42,694 nt of DNA from Actinomycetota bacterium (GTDB lineage: Bacteria; Actinomycetota; Thermoleophilia; Solirubrobacterales; 70-9): the NCBI GenBank assembly GCA_018268415.1, contig JAFDWO010000130.1:1-42694 (forward strand), given 5' to 3'. The notes under the pieces are model-generated. The model worked only from the letters and a program-made list of their open reading frames with translations. It was not told the origin of the DNA and ran no database searches. Position 1 is the first letter of the stretch; each line of letters begins with the position of its first letter. Both the position numbers and the translations under genes were made by a program. Below are positions 1-8,284 of this stretch, in pieces.

Positions 1-51
1 AGACGTAGGGAACTCCACGCCTCCTCCCGTGTTGTCCAACGCTCACGGACG

Positions 52-97
52 CGTTCCGTACTTTGACCCTGCCATGGCAGGGTCAAAGTACGGAACG
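52..97. repeat. 46-bp perfect palindrome, copy A
   Basis: Two 23-bp arms meet at a central CCATGG with no spacer. The flanks GGACGCG and CGTGTTC are shared with the hairpin at the equivalent place in copy B (11581-11636), but the inner arms have no sequence similarity between copies. Confidence 0.85.
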
Positions 98-98
98 T

Positions 99-129
99 GT
101 TCCCGGGCCCTCTTTCCGGGCCCGGGAAC
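99..129. repeat. Hairpin, copy A
   Basis: GTTCCCGGGCCC and its complement form 12-bp arms around a 7-nt loop (111-117). It directly follows the 46-bp palindrome and has no sequence counterpart in copy B. Confidence 0.7.
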
Positions 130-235
130 GGACCGAAGGGTCCCGGGAGGGTGACGTTCCCGGCGTCTTCGTGACCGATCGGGGCGAGGTGTGGCCTCTC
201 CCGCACGGACCCGTCACGGAGGTCCGACCTCGTGA

Positions 236-352
236 CGTCCCTGTCCCGCCTTTTCACGACCTCCTCCCGTCCCTGTGTCTCCCCTCGTCCCTGTGTCGTC
301 TTTTTCACGACCCCCTCCCGTCCCTGTGTCGCCTTCCCCACGACCCTCCCGT
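236..352 (+). repeat. Tandem 30-40 bp units before H1, copy A
   Basis: Units of the form CGTCCCTGTGTCG, then a pyrimidine run, then CACGACC and CTCC, repeat about three to four times with one shortened unit. Copy B has a single such unit on the minus strand just before its H1, so the number varies between copies. Confidence 0.6.
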
Positions 353-408
353 CCCGGGCGCCTCATGGCGCTCACAGCCTGCCAGGAGCGCCATGAGGCG
401 CCCGGGAC
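351..408 (+). repeat. Hairpin H1, copy A
   Basis: Perfect 23-bp arms (351-373 and 386-408, beginning GTCCCGGGCGCC) enclose a 12-nt loop, ACAGCCTGCCAG (374-385). Arms and loop are identical to H1 of copy B on the opposite strand (11262-11319). The loop is the exact reverse complement of the H0 loop. Confidence 0.9.
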
Positions 409-790
409 CATCTCGGACGGGTGGGGGGTCGGGGGTCGCGGCGCAACTCGACGGGTGCGGGGGTCGGGGTCGGGGGGTAACGCGCGCCCGCACCGCAAAC
501 TCGGACGGCCGCCCCGCCCGGGGTCGCGCCGCAACTCGGACGGGCAGGGCCGGCCCCGAGTCGCGCCCGTCCCTCCTCGACAGGCCCGCCCCTTCCGCTG
601 TTCCTTATGCGCCTCATAGGCGCATAAGGAACAGCGGGGCGATCCTGGGAGGGGGCGTCCGGCAGTCGGACCGAAGGACGACCGCGGGGCGCCGGGGTCG
701 CGCCGCGACACGGACGACCGCGGGAGTCGGGACCGGGAGGCAACTCGGACGGCCCCCGGTCGGGGTCGCACGGGACCTCGGTCAGCTGCC
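409..790 (-). repeat. Degenerate direct-repeat arrays, copy A
   Basis: On the minus strand, variants of GTCCGAGTTGCGGCGCGACC recur with 10-25 nt linkers at 409-594. More degenerate copies lie at 650-790, after H2. Both the units and the spacing vary, which excludes CRISPR. The same motif family fills the H1-H2 interval in copy B, but on the plus strand. Confidence 0.6.
595..637. repeat. Hairpin H2, copy A
   Basis: Perfect 20-bp arms (595-614 and 618-637) enclose a CAT loop. It sits in the same order as H2 of copy B (10893-10945), but the arm sequences are unrelated. It is 430 bp from the nearest gene, so it is unlikely to be a gene terminator. Confidence 0.8.
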
Positions 791-1010
791 CCGCCTCGTC
801 CGCCCCGCCGCGCCCGCGCCGCCACGCCCCGCGCCGCCACGCGCCGCCCCGCGCCCCGCGTCGCTCCGCCCCGCGCTGCCCTGCTCCGCCCCGCGCTCCC
901 ACGCGCCCCGCGCCCCGCGCCCCGCGCCCCCACGCGCCCCGCGCTCCTACGCGCCTCGCGCCTCCACGCGCTCCGCGCCGCGGAACGAGCCCAGGCCGCC
1001 TCGTCCCAAA

Positions 1011-1040
1011 GAGCACGGGCGCCCGCGGGCGCCCGTGCTC
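1011..1040 (-). terminator. Palindrome after the phospholipase gene
   Basis: A perfect 30-bp palindrome (arms GAGCACGGGCGCCCG) lies 26 bp beyond the minus-strand phospholipase stop codon. The position suits a terminator. There is no clear U-tract. Confidence 0.5.
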
Positions 1041-1065
1041 CGTCTGGCCGGCTGGTCGCTCGGCG

Positions 1066-3096
1066 CTACGCGCCGTGCGGACCGCGGTGGTGATGGTGGT
1101 GGTCGCCCCAGCCGTTACCGCCGTGCGGCATTTCGTTGCCTTCTTCTTCTTCTTCCAGTTCGACCGGCTGGCCCGTCACCGGGTTCAGCGGCAGGGTTGG
1201 GTCGGGGTGGCCGTTGAACTTGAACATGCCTGCGAGGTCGAACGGGACGTGCTCGGACTGGTCGACTTTGGCCTGGGCCTGGTCGAAGGACCCGGAGATG
1301 CCCGGCAGCCCCCAGTTGTACTCGACGAAATTGATCGTCGAGGCCTGGTTGCTGAGGTTGTGATCGACCGAGTTGCCCTTCGAGAACGGTGAGATCACGA
1401 GCATCGGGAGGCGCGGGCCGAGGCCACAGCGGCCCTGTTCCCCGCCGAGCGGAGCGGTGGTCTGCGGGCTCGGGCCGCACTGCCCGGAGGTGGCCCCGGT
1501 CAGCGTCGTGTTCGTCAGGTTGTCGGCCGCCGAGAGGGACTGGTTGAGCACGCCGGGATTGGCGTGGTCGTACCAGCCGTCGGAGTCGTCGTAGTTGATC
1601 ACGATCGCCGTGTGCTTCCAGTCGGGCGAGCTCATGATCTCGTTGATCGTGTGGGCGAGGAATTCCTGCTCGTCCTGGGGGTCCGAGTAGGCGGCGTGCC
1701 CGTCCTGGAACCCGGGCGCCTTGATGAAGCTGACCGCCGGCATCGCCGAGGCGGGCAGTTCGTGATTCGAGATCGCCGTCATCAGCTGGTCGAAATCACT
1801 GGTGTCGTAGTTGTGGTTCGGGGTGTTGAACTGGGGCTGACCGCCGACGTAGGACTGCGTGTCGGTGCCGATCGTCGCCAGGCCCGCGAGCGTGTCGTGG
1901 CCCTTGCTGTTGGTCGGGATCGTCAGGTGGTGCGGGTTGGCGGTCGAGGCGTAGTACTGGAACGGGGCATGGTGGGGGATGTAGTCGTCCTTGTAACCCC
2001 ACTGGCCGGTACCCCCGAGGCCTTCGCCCACCGGGGTGACGGCGTTGCAGAGGCCCTGGTTGCCGGCGTGCGGCACCGCTTTGTTGAATTCGGCGGCCTT
2101 GAACTCGTCCGGGATGAAGGTGCTGGTCGACTGGCCCGCGTGGCCGGTCGCTTCCAGCGCCGCCTGGTAGGACGTGGTCGGCCGGAAGCCGCCCTCGAAC
2201 CAGCCCCAGGAGAGGCCCGCTTCGTTCATCAGGTCGCCGATGTTCTTGCCTGAGAGGGCGACGGCATCGCGGGTCGAGCAGTCGTCCCAGTAGGGCTGCG
2301 CGTCGCTGGTCAGCGCGTAGCCGCCCTTGCCGTTCGGCGTCAGGTCGGCGTTCGGGCTGGTCGGGGTCGCGATCGACGGGTTGTTGGCGATGTGGGCCAT
2401 GTCCACGTTGCCGGTGTTGCCCGAGATCAGGTTGATCGCCCCGGGTGAGGACGGGCCGAAGGTGGTCCCGTAGGAGTTGTCGCCCATCGCGTAGTGCTGG
2501 GCGTAGTTCCAGAGGGCGGTCACCGAGTTGCCGTCGTAGTAGTCCATGACGGTTTCCTTGTTGCAGGGAGCGCCGAACGGCGAGGAGCCGCCGCCGGTGC
2601 CGAGGCTCTCGATGAACTTGTCCATCTGACCGTTGTCGAACGCCTTCTGCTCGTCGGAGTAGTTGTGGTCCTGGTCGCAGGTGAGCTGGCCGCCCGCGCT
2701 CCCCGGCAGGCCGGTCGCGCTGCTGTCGAGCCGCTTCGGCAGGGCCGCGTTCGGGTTCGAGGTGAGCAGGTTGGTGGAGTGGCGCAGGCTCGGCGGCAGG
2801 CTGGGGCTGGTGGCCGGGAGCAGGCCGTCGATCGCGGGCGTCCCGGGGAGGGCGTGGAAGGCCTGCCCGTCGGTGTTCGCGGCGTTCGGGTAGGTGCCGA
2901 AGTAGTGGTCGAAGGAGACGTTCTCCTGGAAGATCTCGACCACGTGGGTGATCGGCGTCTTGGGCCCACCGAAGGTGAGCATCTGCTGGTTGGTGCCGGG
3001 CTGGGCAGTGGGGCCGCCCGGGGACGCGAGTGCTACCGAGGCGGCAAGCGCGGAGAGCGCCGCCAGCGCGATCAGCACAACGGGAATCCGTTTCAT
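1066..3096 (-). CDS. Secreted phospholipase C / phosphoesterase family protein
   Basis: This 676-aa protein belongs to the bacterial phosphoesterase (PF04185) family of the alkaline-phosphatase superfamily, which hydrolyses phospholipid or other phosphodiester head groups outside the cell. The N-terminus (MKRIPVVLIALAALSALAAS) is a Sec-type signal peptide without a twin-arginine motif. Family landmarks are ENVSFDHYFGTYP (near residue 58), DQDHNYSDEQKAFDNGQMD, TFGPSSPGAINLISG, INYDDSDGWYDH and GLGPRLPMLVISPF. The C-terminus is odd: an acidic run of six Glu is followed by HHHHH and a His/Gly tail, which could bind metal. The start is preceded by GGAAAG. The exact substrate cannot be read from sequence; an acid-phosphatase role is an alternative. 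Confidence 0.88.
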   Translation of the reverse strand: MKRIPVVLIALAALSALAASVALASPGGPTAQPGTNQQMLTFGGPKTPITHVVEIFQENVSFDHYFGTYPNAANTDGQAFHALPGTPAIDGLLPATSPSLPPSLRHSTNLLTSNPNAALPKRLDSSATGLPGSAGGQLTCDQDHNYSDEQKAFDNGQMDKFIESLGTGGGSSPFGAPCNKETVMDYYDGNSVTALWNYAQHYAMGDNSYGTTFGPSSPGAINLISGNTGNVDMAHIANNPSIATPTSPNADLTPNGKGGYALTSDAQPYWDDCSTRDAVALSGKNIGDLMNEAGLSWGWFEGGFRPTTSYQAALEATGHAGQSTSTFIPDEFKAAEFNKAVPHAGNQGLCNAVTPVGEGLGGTGQWGYKDDYIPHHAPFQYYASTANPHHLTIPTNSKGHDTLAGLATIGTDTQSYVGGQPQFNTPNHNYDTSDFDQLMTAISNHELPASAMPAVSFIKAPGFQDGHAAYSDPQDEQEFLAHTINEIMSSPDWKHTAIVINYDDSDGWYDHANPGVLNQSLSAADNLTNTTLTGATSGQCGPSPQTTAPLGGEQGRCGLGPRLPMLVISPFSKGNSVDHNLSNQASTINFVEYNWGLPGISGSFDQAQAKVDQSEHVPFDLAGMFKFNGHPDPTLPLNPVTGQPVELEEEEEGNEMPHGGNGWGDHHHHHRGPHGA

Positions 3097-3302
3097 TTCT
3101 TTCCGATTCCTATCGTTTGAGGGAAGGACACACCTGGACGGGACGGGCCGAACCCCCAGACGGGGGCCAGGCTAGGAGTCGGGTATCCGCAGGTTGTTAA
3201 ACGACGGTTGGCGAGTTGCGACAGAGTTGTGAACGTCCCCTGTGGGGCCGCGGTAACCCCTTGTTCGCGATTGCGGGCCGGCCGATCGCTAGGGTCCGCT
3301 CG

Positions 3303-4079
3303 ATGGCAGACGTCCCTCCGAAGCTCGACCTGCCGGATGCGATCACGGCGCTCCTCTTCGATCTCGACGGGGTGCTGACCAAGACCGCCGTCGTCCACGA
3401 CAAGGCCTGGAAGCGCACCTTCGACGCGTTCCTCGAGGCCAGGGCCGCGGCGCGCGGCGAGGACTTCGTCCCCTTCGACCCCGACGCCGACTACAACGAT
3501 TACGTCGACGGCAGGCCGCGCTACGACGGCGTGCGGTCCTTTCTCGCGTCGCGCGGCATCGAGCTCCCCGAGGGCGGGCCCGACGACCCACCTACTGTGG
3601 AAACCGTCTGTGGCCTCGGCAACCGCAAGAACGCATTGGTCATGAGCCTGATCGACGAAGACGGGGTGGAGCCCTACGCGGGCTCGGTCCGCTTCGTCGA
3701 GGCGGCGCGCGCGGCGGGGCTGCGGGGCGCGGTCGTCTCCTCCAGTGCCAACTGCCGGGAGGTGCTGGAGGCGGCCGGGATCGCCGGGCTCTTCGAGGCG
3801 CGGATCGACGGCAAGGTCGCCGACGAGCGCCACCTGCGGGGCAAGCCCGCCCCCGACACCTATCTGGCGGGAGCCGCGGCGCTCGGGGTCGAGCCCGCTG
3901 CCGCCTGCGTCTTCGAGGACGCCCTCTCCGGGGTCGAGGCGGGCGCCGCCGGGCACTTCGGCCACGTGGTCGGCGTCGACCGCGTCCACCACGCCGACGC
4001 CCTCCGCGCGCACGGCGCCGACGTCGTCGTCACCGACCTCGCCGAGCTGATCCTGGACCGGCAGGGGAGCGCCTCGTGA
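3303..4079 (+). CDS. HAD-superfamily phosphatase, beta-phosphoglucomutase-like
   Basis: This 258-aa HAD protein of the beta-phosphoglucomutase subgroup has motif I DLDGV (nucleophile D20, acid/base D22), motif [10 protein letters not shown], motif [11 protein letters not shown] and motif [15 protein letters not shown]. It is expected to interconvert beta-glucose 1-phosphate and glucose 6-phosphate or to dephosphorylate a sugar phosphate. I chose ATG 3303 because TAGGGT (3290-3295) lies 7 nt upstream, giving a leaderless transcript, and because the motif spacing fits; an upstream in-frame ATG at 3216 would add implausible sequence. Its stop overlaps the GH65 start by 4 bp (GTGA). GH65 phosphorylases release beta-glucose 1-phosphate, the substrate of this family, so the pair makes a short pathway. 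Confidence 0.88.
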   Translation: MADVPPKLDLPDAITALLFDLDGVLTKTAVVHDKAWKRTFDAFLEARAAARGEDFVPFDPDADYNDYVDGRPRYDGVRSFLASRGIELPEGGPDDPPTVETVCGLGNRKNALVMSLIDEDGVEPYAGSVRFVEAARAAGLRGAVVSSSANCREVLEAAGIAGLFEARIDGKVADERHLRGKPAPDTYLAGAAALGVEPAAACVFEDALSGVEAGAAGHFGHVVGVDRVHHADALRAHGADVVVTDLAELILDRQGSAS

Positions 4080-6436
4080 TCGAAGACCCCCGCTACACGG
4101 TCGAGCCCTGGGGCATCCGCGAAACCAACCTCGACCTCGACCAGCTGGCCCAGTCGGAGTCGGTCTTCGCCCTCTCCAACGGTCACATCGGCGTGCGCGG
4201 CACGCTCGACGAGGGCGAGCCCCACGCGCTCCCCGGCACCTACCTCAACGCCTTCTGGGAGGCACGCCCGCTGCCCTACGCGGAGGCCGGCTTCGGCTAT
4301 CCGGAGGCCGGCGAGACGATCGTCAACATGACCAACGGCAAGGTGATCCGCCTGCTGGTCGACGACTCGCCGTTCGACATCCGTTACGGCGAGCTGCTCG
4401 AACACGAGCGCCGGCTCGACTTCCGCAGCGGCATCCTGCGCCGGACCGTGCTCTGGCGCTCGCCGACCGGCAAGACGGTGCGGGTCACCTCCGAGCGCCT
4501 CGTGTCCTTCGCCCAGCGCGCGGTGATGGCGATCCGTTACACGGTCGAGCCGACCGCGGCGCCGCTCCGCGTCGTCGTCCAGTCGGAGCTCGTCACCAAC
4601 GAGCCGCGCCCGGCGACCTCCAAGGACCCGCGCGCCGCCGCCGCCCTGGAAGCGCCGCTCGAAGCCGAGGAATGGGCCGGGGACGACGCCCGCGCCGTGC
4701 TCGTCCACTCGACCAAGGAGTCGAAGCTGCGCGCGGCCGCGGCGATGGGCCACGAGATCGACGGCCCCGCCGATTGCGAGGCCGACGAGGCGGAGGCCTG
4801 GGAGGACCTCGGCAGGCTGACGATCAACGCGACCCCGGCGCCCGGGGAACCGCTGACGATCACCAAGTTCGTCACCTACGGGTGGTCGGCGCAACGCTCG
4901 GTGCCGGCGATGCGCGACCAGGTGAGCGCCGCCCTCGCCGAGGCCCGACACACCGGCTGGGACGAGCTCTGCCGGGCCCAGCGCGCCTACCTCGACGACT
5001 TCTGGGAGCGGGCCGACGTCGAGCTCGAGGGTGACGCCGAGCTGCAGCAGGCGGTCCGCTTCGGCCTCTTCCACGCGCTGCAGGCGAGCGCCCGCGGCGA
5101 GGGCCGGGCGATCCCGGCGAAGGGGCTGACCGGGCCCGGGTACGACGGCCATACCTTCTGGGACACCGAGGCCTACGTGCTGCCGCTGCTCTGTTACGCC
5201 GTGCCCGCGGCGGCGGCCGACGCACTGCGGTGGCGGCTGGAGACGATCGGGGCGGCGCGCGAGCGGGCGCGGGTGCTCGGCCTCGAGGGCGCCACCTTCC
5301 CCTGGCGGACGATCAGCGGGGACGAGACCGGCGCCTACTGGCCCGCAGGCACCGCCGCGTTCCACATCAACGCCGACGTCGCGCAGGCGGTGTGCCGTTA
5401 TTGCGACCTGAACATCGACCCCGATTTCGAACGCGAGGTCGGCCTGCCGCTGCTGGTGGAAACGGCGCGGCTCTGGCGCTCGCTCGGCCACCACGACGCC
5501 CACGGCGCGTTTCGCATCGACGGCGTCACCGGGCCGGACGAGTACTCCGCCGTCGCCGACAACAACGTCTACACGAACCTGCTGGCGCAGAAGAACCTGC
5601 GTGCCGCCGCCGAGTTCGCGGAGCGCCACGTCGAGGGAGCCGACGCGCTCGGGGTCGACCACGAGGAGATCGCCTCCTGGCGCGACGCGGCGGAGTCGAT
5701 GACGATCCCCTACGACGAGGAGCTCGGCGTCCACCCGCAGGCGGAGGGCTTCACCGACCATGCCCGCTGGGACTTCGAGCACACCGGCGCCGACCACTAC
5801 CCGCTGCTGCTCCACTACCCGTACTTCGACCTCTACCGCAAGCAGGTCGTCAAGCAGGCCGACCTGGTGATGGCGATGCTGGTCCGCGGCGAGTCCTTCA
5901 CCGCCGCCGAGAAGGCCCGCAACTTCGCCTACTACGAGCCGCTGACCGTGCGTGACTCCTCGCTCTCGGCCTGCGTGCAGGCGGTGCTGGCGGCGGAGAC
6001 GGGGCACCTCGAGCTCGCCTACGACTACATCGGCGAGGCGGCGCTGATGGACCTCGACGACCTCGAGCACAACAGCCGCGACGGCCTCCACATCGCCTCC
6101 CTGGCGGGCACCTGGATCGCGGCGGTCTGCGGCTTCGGCGGCATGCGCGATCACGACGGCATGCTCCGCTTCGCTCCGCGCCTGCCGGAACGCCTCGACC
6201 GGCTCGCCTTCCGCCTCGCGTTCCGCGGTCGCCGGCTGCTGGTCGAGGTGACCGGGGCAGGGACGACGTACACGCTGCTGGAAGGCGATCCGCTGCGCTT
6301 CCACCACTTCGACGAGGAGGTCGAGCTGACCGCCGACGGTCTCCGCTTCGGCCCGGGCCCGCCACCCGAGCCCCCTGCCGAGCCGGTCCATCAGCCGCCC
6401 GGCCGGGCCCCGGTGAAGCGCCGACCGATGCGCTGA
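4076..6436 (+). CDS. GH65 disaccharide phosphorylase (trehalose/maltose/kojibiose type)
   Basis: This 786-aa protein has the full GH65 layout: an N-terminal beta-sandwich (to about residue 300), an (alpha/alpha)6 barrel and a C-terminal beta-sheet domain. The general acid is E489 in [10 protein letters not shown], close to the position known for maltose phosphorylase. [18 protein letters not shown] forms the acceptor side of the active site, and [12 protein letters not shown] carries the expected phosphate-binding region. The reaction is inverting phosphorolysis of an alpha-glucosyl disaccharide to beta-glucose 1-phosphate plus glucose. Substrate preference cannot be told from sequence. The GTG start overlaps the HAD stop, so translation is probably coupled. 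The protein ends in a basic, proline-rich tail of about 25 residues. Confidence 0.9.
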   Translation: MIEDPRYTVEPWGIRETNLDLDQLAQSESVFALSNGHIGVRGTLDEGEPHALPGTYLNAFWEARPLPYAEAGFGYPEAGETIVNMTNGKVIRLLVDDSPFDIRYGELLEHERRLDFRSGILRRTVLWRSPTGKTVRVTSERLVSFAQRAVMAIRYTVEPTAAPLRVVVQSELVTNEPRPATSKDPRAAAALEAPLEAEEWAGDDARAVLVHSTKESKLRAAAAMGHEIDGPADCEADEAEAWEDLGRLTINATPAPGEPLTITKFVTYGWSAQRSVPAMRDQVSAALAEARHTGWDELCRAQRAYLDDFWERADVELEGDAELQQAVRFGLFHALQASARGEGRAIPAKGLTGPGYDGHTFWDTEAYVLPLLCYAVPAAAADALRWRLETIGAARERARVLGLEGATFPWRTISGDETGAYWPAGTAAFHINADVAQAVCRYCDLNIDPDFEREVGLPLLVETARLWRSLGHHDAHGAFRIDGVTGPDEYSAVADNNVYTNLLAQKNLRAAAEFAERHVEGADALGVDHEEIASWRDAAESMTIPYDEELGVHPQAEGFTDHARWDFEHTGADHYPLLLHYPYFDLYRKQVVKQADLVMAMLVRGESFTAAEKARNFAYYEPLTVRDSSLSACVQAVLAAETGHLELAYDYIGEAALMDLDDLEHNSRDGLHIASLAGTWIAAVCGFGGMRDHDGMLRFAPRLPERLDRLAFRLAFRGRRLLVEVTGAGTTYTLLEGDPLRFHHFDEEVELTADGLRFGPGPPPEPPAEPVHQPPGRAPVKRRPMR

Positions 6437-6446
6437 GGGGCCGCTC

Positions 6447-6476
6447 TTGACATGTGACCATTTGGTCACCTATTCT
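6447..6476 (+). promoter_or_regulatory. Promoter with ArsR-type operator between -35 and -10
   Basis: TTGACA (6447-6452) and TATTCT (6471-6476) are 18 bp apart. Between them lies the perfect inverted repeat GTGACCA-TT-TGGTCAC (6454-6469). The ATG of the regulator gene is 7 nt after the -10 box, so the mRNA should be leaderless. An operator in the spacer is the usual layout for an autorepressing ArsR protein. Confidence 0.8.
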
Positions 6477-6483
6477 CGGACCC

Positions 6484-6804
6484 ATGATCGACGACGTGTT
6501 CAAGGCCTTGGCGGATCCGACCCGCCGCCTCCTGCTCGACGAGCTGTTCGCGCGGGACGGCCAGACCTTGAGCGCGCTCGAGCAGCGGTTGCCGATGTCC
6601 CGGTTCGGCGTCGCCAAGCACCTGAAGGTGCTGGAGGGGGCGGGCCTGGTGACGACGCGGCGGCGCGGGCGGGAGAAGTTGCACTTCCTCAACCCGGTGC
6701 CGATCCGCGAAGTCCACGACCGCTGGGTGAGCAAGTACGCGGAGCCCTGGGCCTCGGCCCTGACCGGGCTCAAACGAGACCTCGAGGAGGAGGATCAGCG
6801 ATGA
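6484..6804 (+). CDS. ArsR-family transcriptional regulator (module 1)
   Basis: This 106-aa winged-helix repressor opens with MIDDVFKALADPTRRLLLDEL, the common ArsR start, followed by the recognition-helix region SRFGVAKHLKVLEGAGLV and the wing RRRGREKLHFLNP. No cysteine metal site is visible, so the effector is probably not a thiophilic metal. It is likely autoregulated through the inverted repeat in its promoter. Its stop overlaps the SRPBCC start (ATGA). ArsR genes of this subgroup are habitually paired with SRPBCC/AHSA1 proteins. Confidence 0.9.
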   Translation: MIDDVFKALADPTRRLLLDELFARDGQTLSALEQRLPMSRFGVAKHLKVLEGAGLVTTRRRGREKLHFLNPVPIREVHDRWVSKYAEPWASALTGLKRDLEEEDQR

Positions 6805-7313
6805 ACGACGAGCAGCTCTACACGGTGGTCGGCGGCCGCGGCACCATGACCGCCTTCGAGATCTACATCAAGACCAGCCCGGAGCGCCTCTGGGAGGCGA
6901 TCACCGACGGCGAGATGCGCAAGCGCTACAGCTTCGGCGTCGGCACCGAGTCCGACTGGACGCCCGGCTCCGAGTACCGCTCCGGCGTCCCCGGCGTGAT
7001 CGACATCGCCACTGGCGAGAACGTCGAGGTGGACCCGCCGCGGCGCCTCGTGCAGACCTTCACCGCGCTCTGGAGCGAGGGCGTGAAGCGCGAGGGCACG
7101 ACCCGGGTGACCTGGGAGATCGAGCCGGTCGGCGACGACTCCTGCCTCCTGCGGGTGATCCACGACCAGCTCGACGAGGGCGCCAACAGCGAACTCTGGG
7201 GCGGCTGGCCGATGATCCTCTCCGGCCTGAAGACGCTGCTGGAGACCGGGGAGGACCTGACCACGCCGGGCTCGCTGATGTACGCGAAACCGCAGGCGTG
7301 GGGAGGCGAGTGA
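6801..7313 (+). CDS. SRPBCC (AHSA1-like) domain protein (module 1)
   Basis: This 170-aa protein has the START/Bet v1-like SRPBCC fold: FEIYIKTSPERLWEAITDGE at the start, a beta-rich middle ending WEIEPVGDDSCLLRVIHDQL, and the C-terminal helix GWPMILSGLKTLLETGE. Such proteins bind hydrophobic small molecules in a deep cavity; the ligand here is unknown. A strong purine-rich ribosome site (GAGGAGGAGGA) precedes ATG 6801, which overlaps the ArsR stop. Co-transcription suggests it acts on, or senses, the compound that releases the repressor. Confidence 0.85.
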   Translation: MNDEQLYTVVGGRGTMTAFEIYIKTSPERLWEAITDGEMRKRYSFGVGTESDWTPGSEYRSGVPGVIDIATGENVEVDPPRRLVQTFTALWSEGVKREGTTRVTWEIEPVGDDSCLLRVIHDQLDEGANSELWGGWPMILSGLKTLLETGEDLTTPGSLMYAKPQAWGGE

Positions 7314-7343
7314 GACTGCGGCGGCCTGCCCCCGCGCGGTGAC

Positions 7344-7895
7344 TCAGTCGCGGACGGGGGGCGGCGTCGCCTCCTCGGGGGAGATGCCGAAACGGCCCTG
7401 GTACTCGCTGTTGAGGCCTACCCAGGGGCCGGGCTCGCCCGGGTCGCCGCTCGGTGGCGCGGGCGAGCCGCCGAGGTCGGCGGCGAGGGCGTCCAGGCAG
7501 ACGTGCCAGCCGGCCCCGTCACGGGCGGCCTTGAGGCGATCGTCGAAGGTGTGGACGAGGACCAGCAGGCAGCCGTCGTCGTGGGGGCGCAGCTCCCAGA
7601 GCAGGTGATCCGGATTCGGCGTCTCCAGCGTCGACCACGTGTAGCCGAGCAGGCGCGGTGGGTCCCAGGCGGTCACCTCGCTGTCGGGCATGTCGGCGAC
7701 GTGGCCCTTCGGGTCCCAGACGACGCGGCCGCCGACCCGCGGCTCGAACTCGGCCGGGGTGGGATGCCAGGCGAACATCTCCGCGGTGTCGGTGAGCGCC
7801 GTCCAGACCCGCTCGGGCGGGTGGGGGAGGGCGCGTTCGAAGCGCAGTGCCGGGCGGCCGTCGACTTCTTCCAGGCGGGCGTACTTGTCGGGCAT
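7344..7895 (-). CDS. SRPBCC (AHSA1-like) domain protein (module 2)
   Basis: This 183-aa SRPBCC protein has RFERALPHPPERVWTALTDTAEMFAWHP near the start, TAWDPPRLLGYTW in the middle and the C-terminal helix AGWHVCLDALAADLGG. It lies 4 bp downstream of the ArsR gene at 7900-8244 and is convergent with module 1, with about 30 bp between the two stop codons. Its sequence differs clearly from the module 1 protein, so the pair is not a recent duplication. Ligand unknown. Confidence 0.85.
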   Translation of the reverse strand: MPDKYARLEEVDGRPALRFERALPHPPERVWTALTDTAEMFAWHPTPAEFEPRVGGRVVWDPKGHVADMPDSEVTAWDPPRLLGYTWSTLETPNPDHLLWELRPHDDGCLLVLVHTFDDRLKAARDGAGWHVCLDALAADLGGSPAPPSGDPGEPGPWVGLNSEYQGRFGISPEEATPPPVRD

Positions 7896-7899
7896 GGGG

Positions 7900-8244
7900 C
7901 TACTCCTTCGTCTCGTCGGTGTCGCTGTCGAGGTGCGCTGCGAGCGCGTCGAGACTGCCCTGCCAGAGCCGCTGGTAGGGGGCGACCCAGCCGATCAGCT
8001 CGGCGAGGCCGGCGGGCCGGAGCTCATAGATCCGCCGCTGTCCTTCCACCCGCGGCTCGACCAGCCCCGCCTCGCGCAGGATGCGCAGGTGCCGCGAGGC
8101 GTTCGGCTGACTGAGGCCGGTCTCCGTGGCGATCTCCCCGACCGCCCGCGGCCCGGCCGCGAGCAGGTCGAGGATCTCCCGTCGCGATCCCTCGGCGACG
8201 GCGTCGAAGACGGAGCTCCCATTCGCGCTCACCCCTATATTCAA
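7900..8244 (-). CDS. ArsR-family transcriptional regulator (module 2)
   Basis: This 114-aa regulator has the core VFDAVAEGSRREILDLLAAGPRAVGEIATETGLSQPNASRHLRILREAGLVEPRVEGQRRIYEL, a typical ArsR helix-turn-helix and wing without metal-binding cysteines. The start is uncertain: ATG 8244 or GTG 8232. The AT-rich upstream stretch (8233-8275) contains an imperfect inverted repeat, ATTCAAGC-AAAC-GCTTATAT (plus strand, about 8240-8260), which could be its operator. Its partner SRPBCC gene follows after 4 bp. Confidence 0.88.
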   Translation of the reverse strand: MNIGVSANGSSVFDAVAEGSRREILDLLAAGPRAVGEIATETGLSQPNASRHLRILREAGLVEPRVEGQRRIYELRPAGLAELIGWVAPYQRLWQGSLDALAAHLDSDTDETKE

Positions 8245-8284
8245 GCAAACGCTTATATAAGGAGCAAGTTATGACTTCGTGATG

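Larger units (their letters stand above)
1..1065 (+). repeat. Composite palindrome element, copy A, second part
   Basis: There is no credible gene here; the long open frames are by-products of very high GC and have no domains. In order the stretch holds a 46-bp perfect palindrome (52-97), a 12-bp-arm hairpin (99-129), a CGTCACGG box (212-219), tandem units beginning CGTCCCTGTGTCG (about 236-352), hairpin H1 (351-408), degenerate direct repeats (409-594), hairpin H2 (595-637), more degenerate repeats (650-790), a C/G low-complexity tract of CGCCCCGCG-like units (785-975) and a palindrome (1011-1040). The order matches the minus strand of 10890-12233. The first part of this copy is 42409-42694. 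It ends 26 bp from the stop of the convergent phospholipase gene. Confidence 0.8.

Noticed and set aside
63..1217. Long open frames of up to 384 aa in the palindrome-rich region
   Set aside because: They consist of Arg/Pro/Ala/Gly runs, cross every palindrome and have no domain, start signal or conserved frame between copies A and B.
3860..6469. 869-aa antisense open frame opposite GH65
   Set aside because: It is a by-product of high GC3 in the real genes on the plus strand; composition is Val/Arg/Gly/Glu-rich with no motif.
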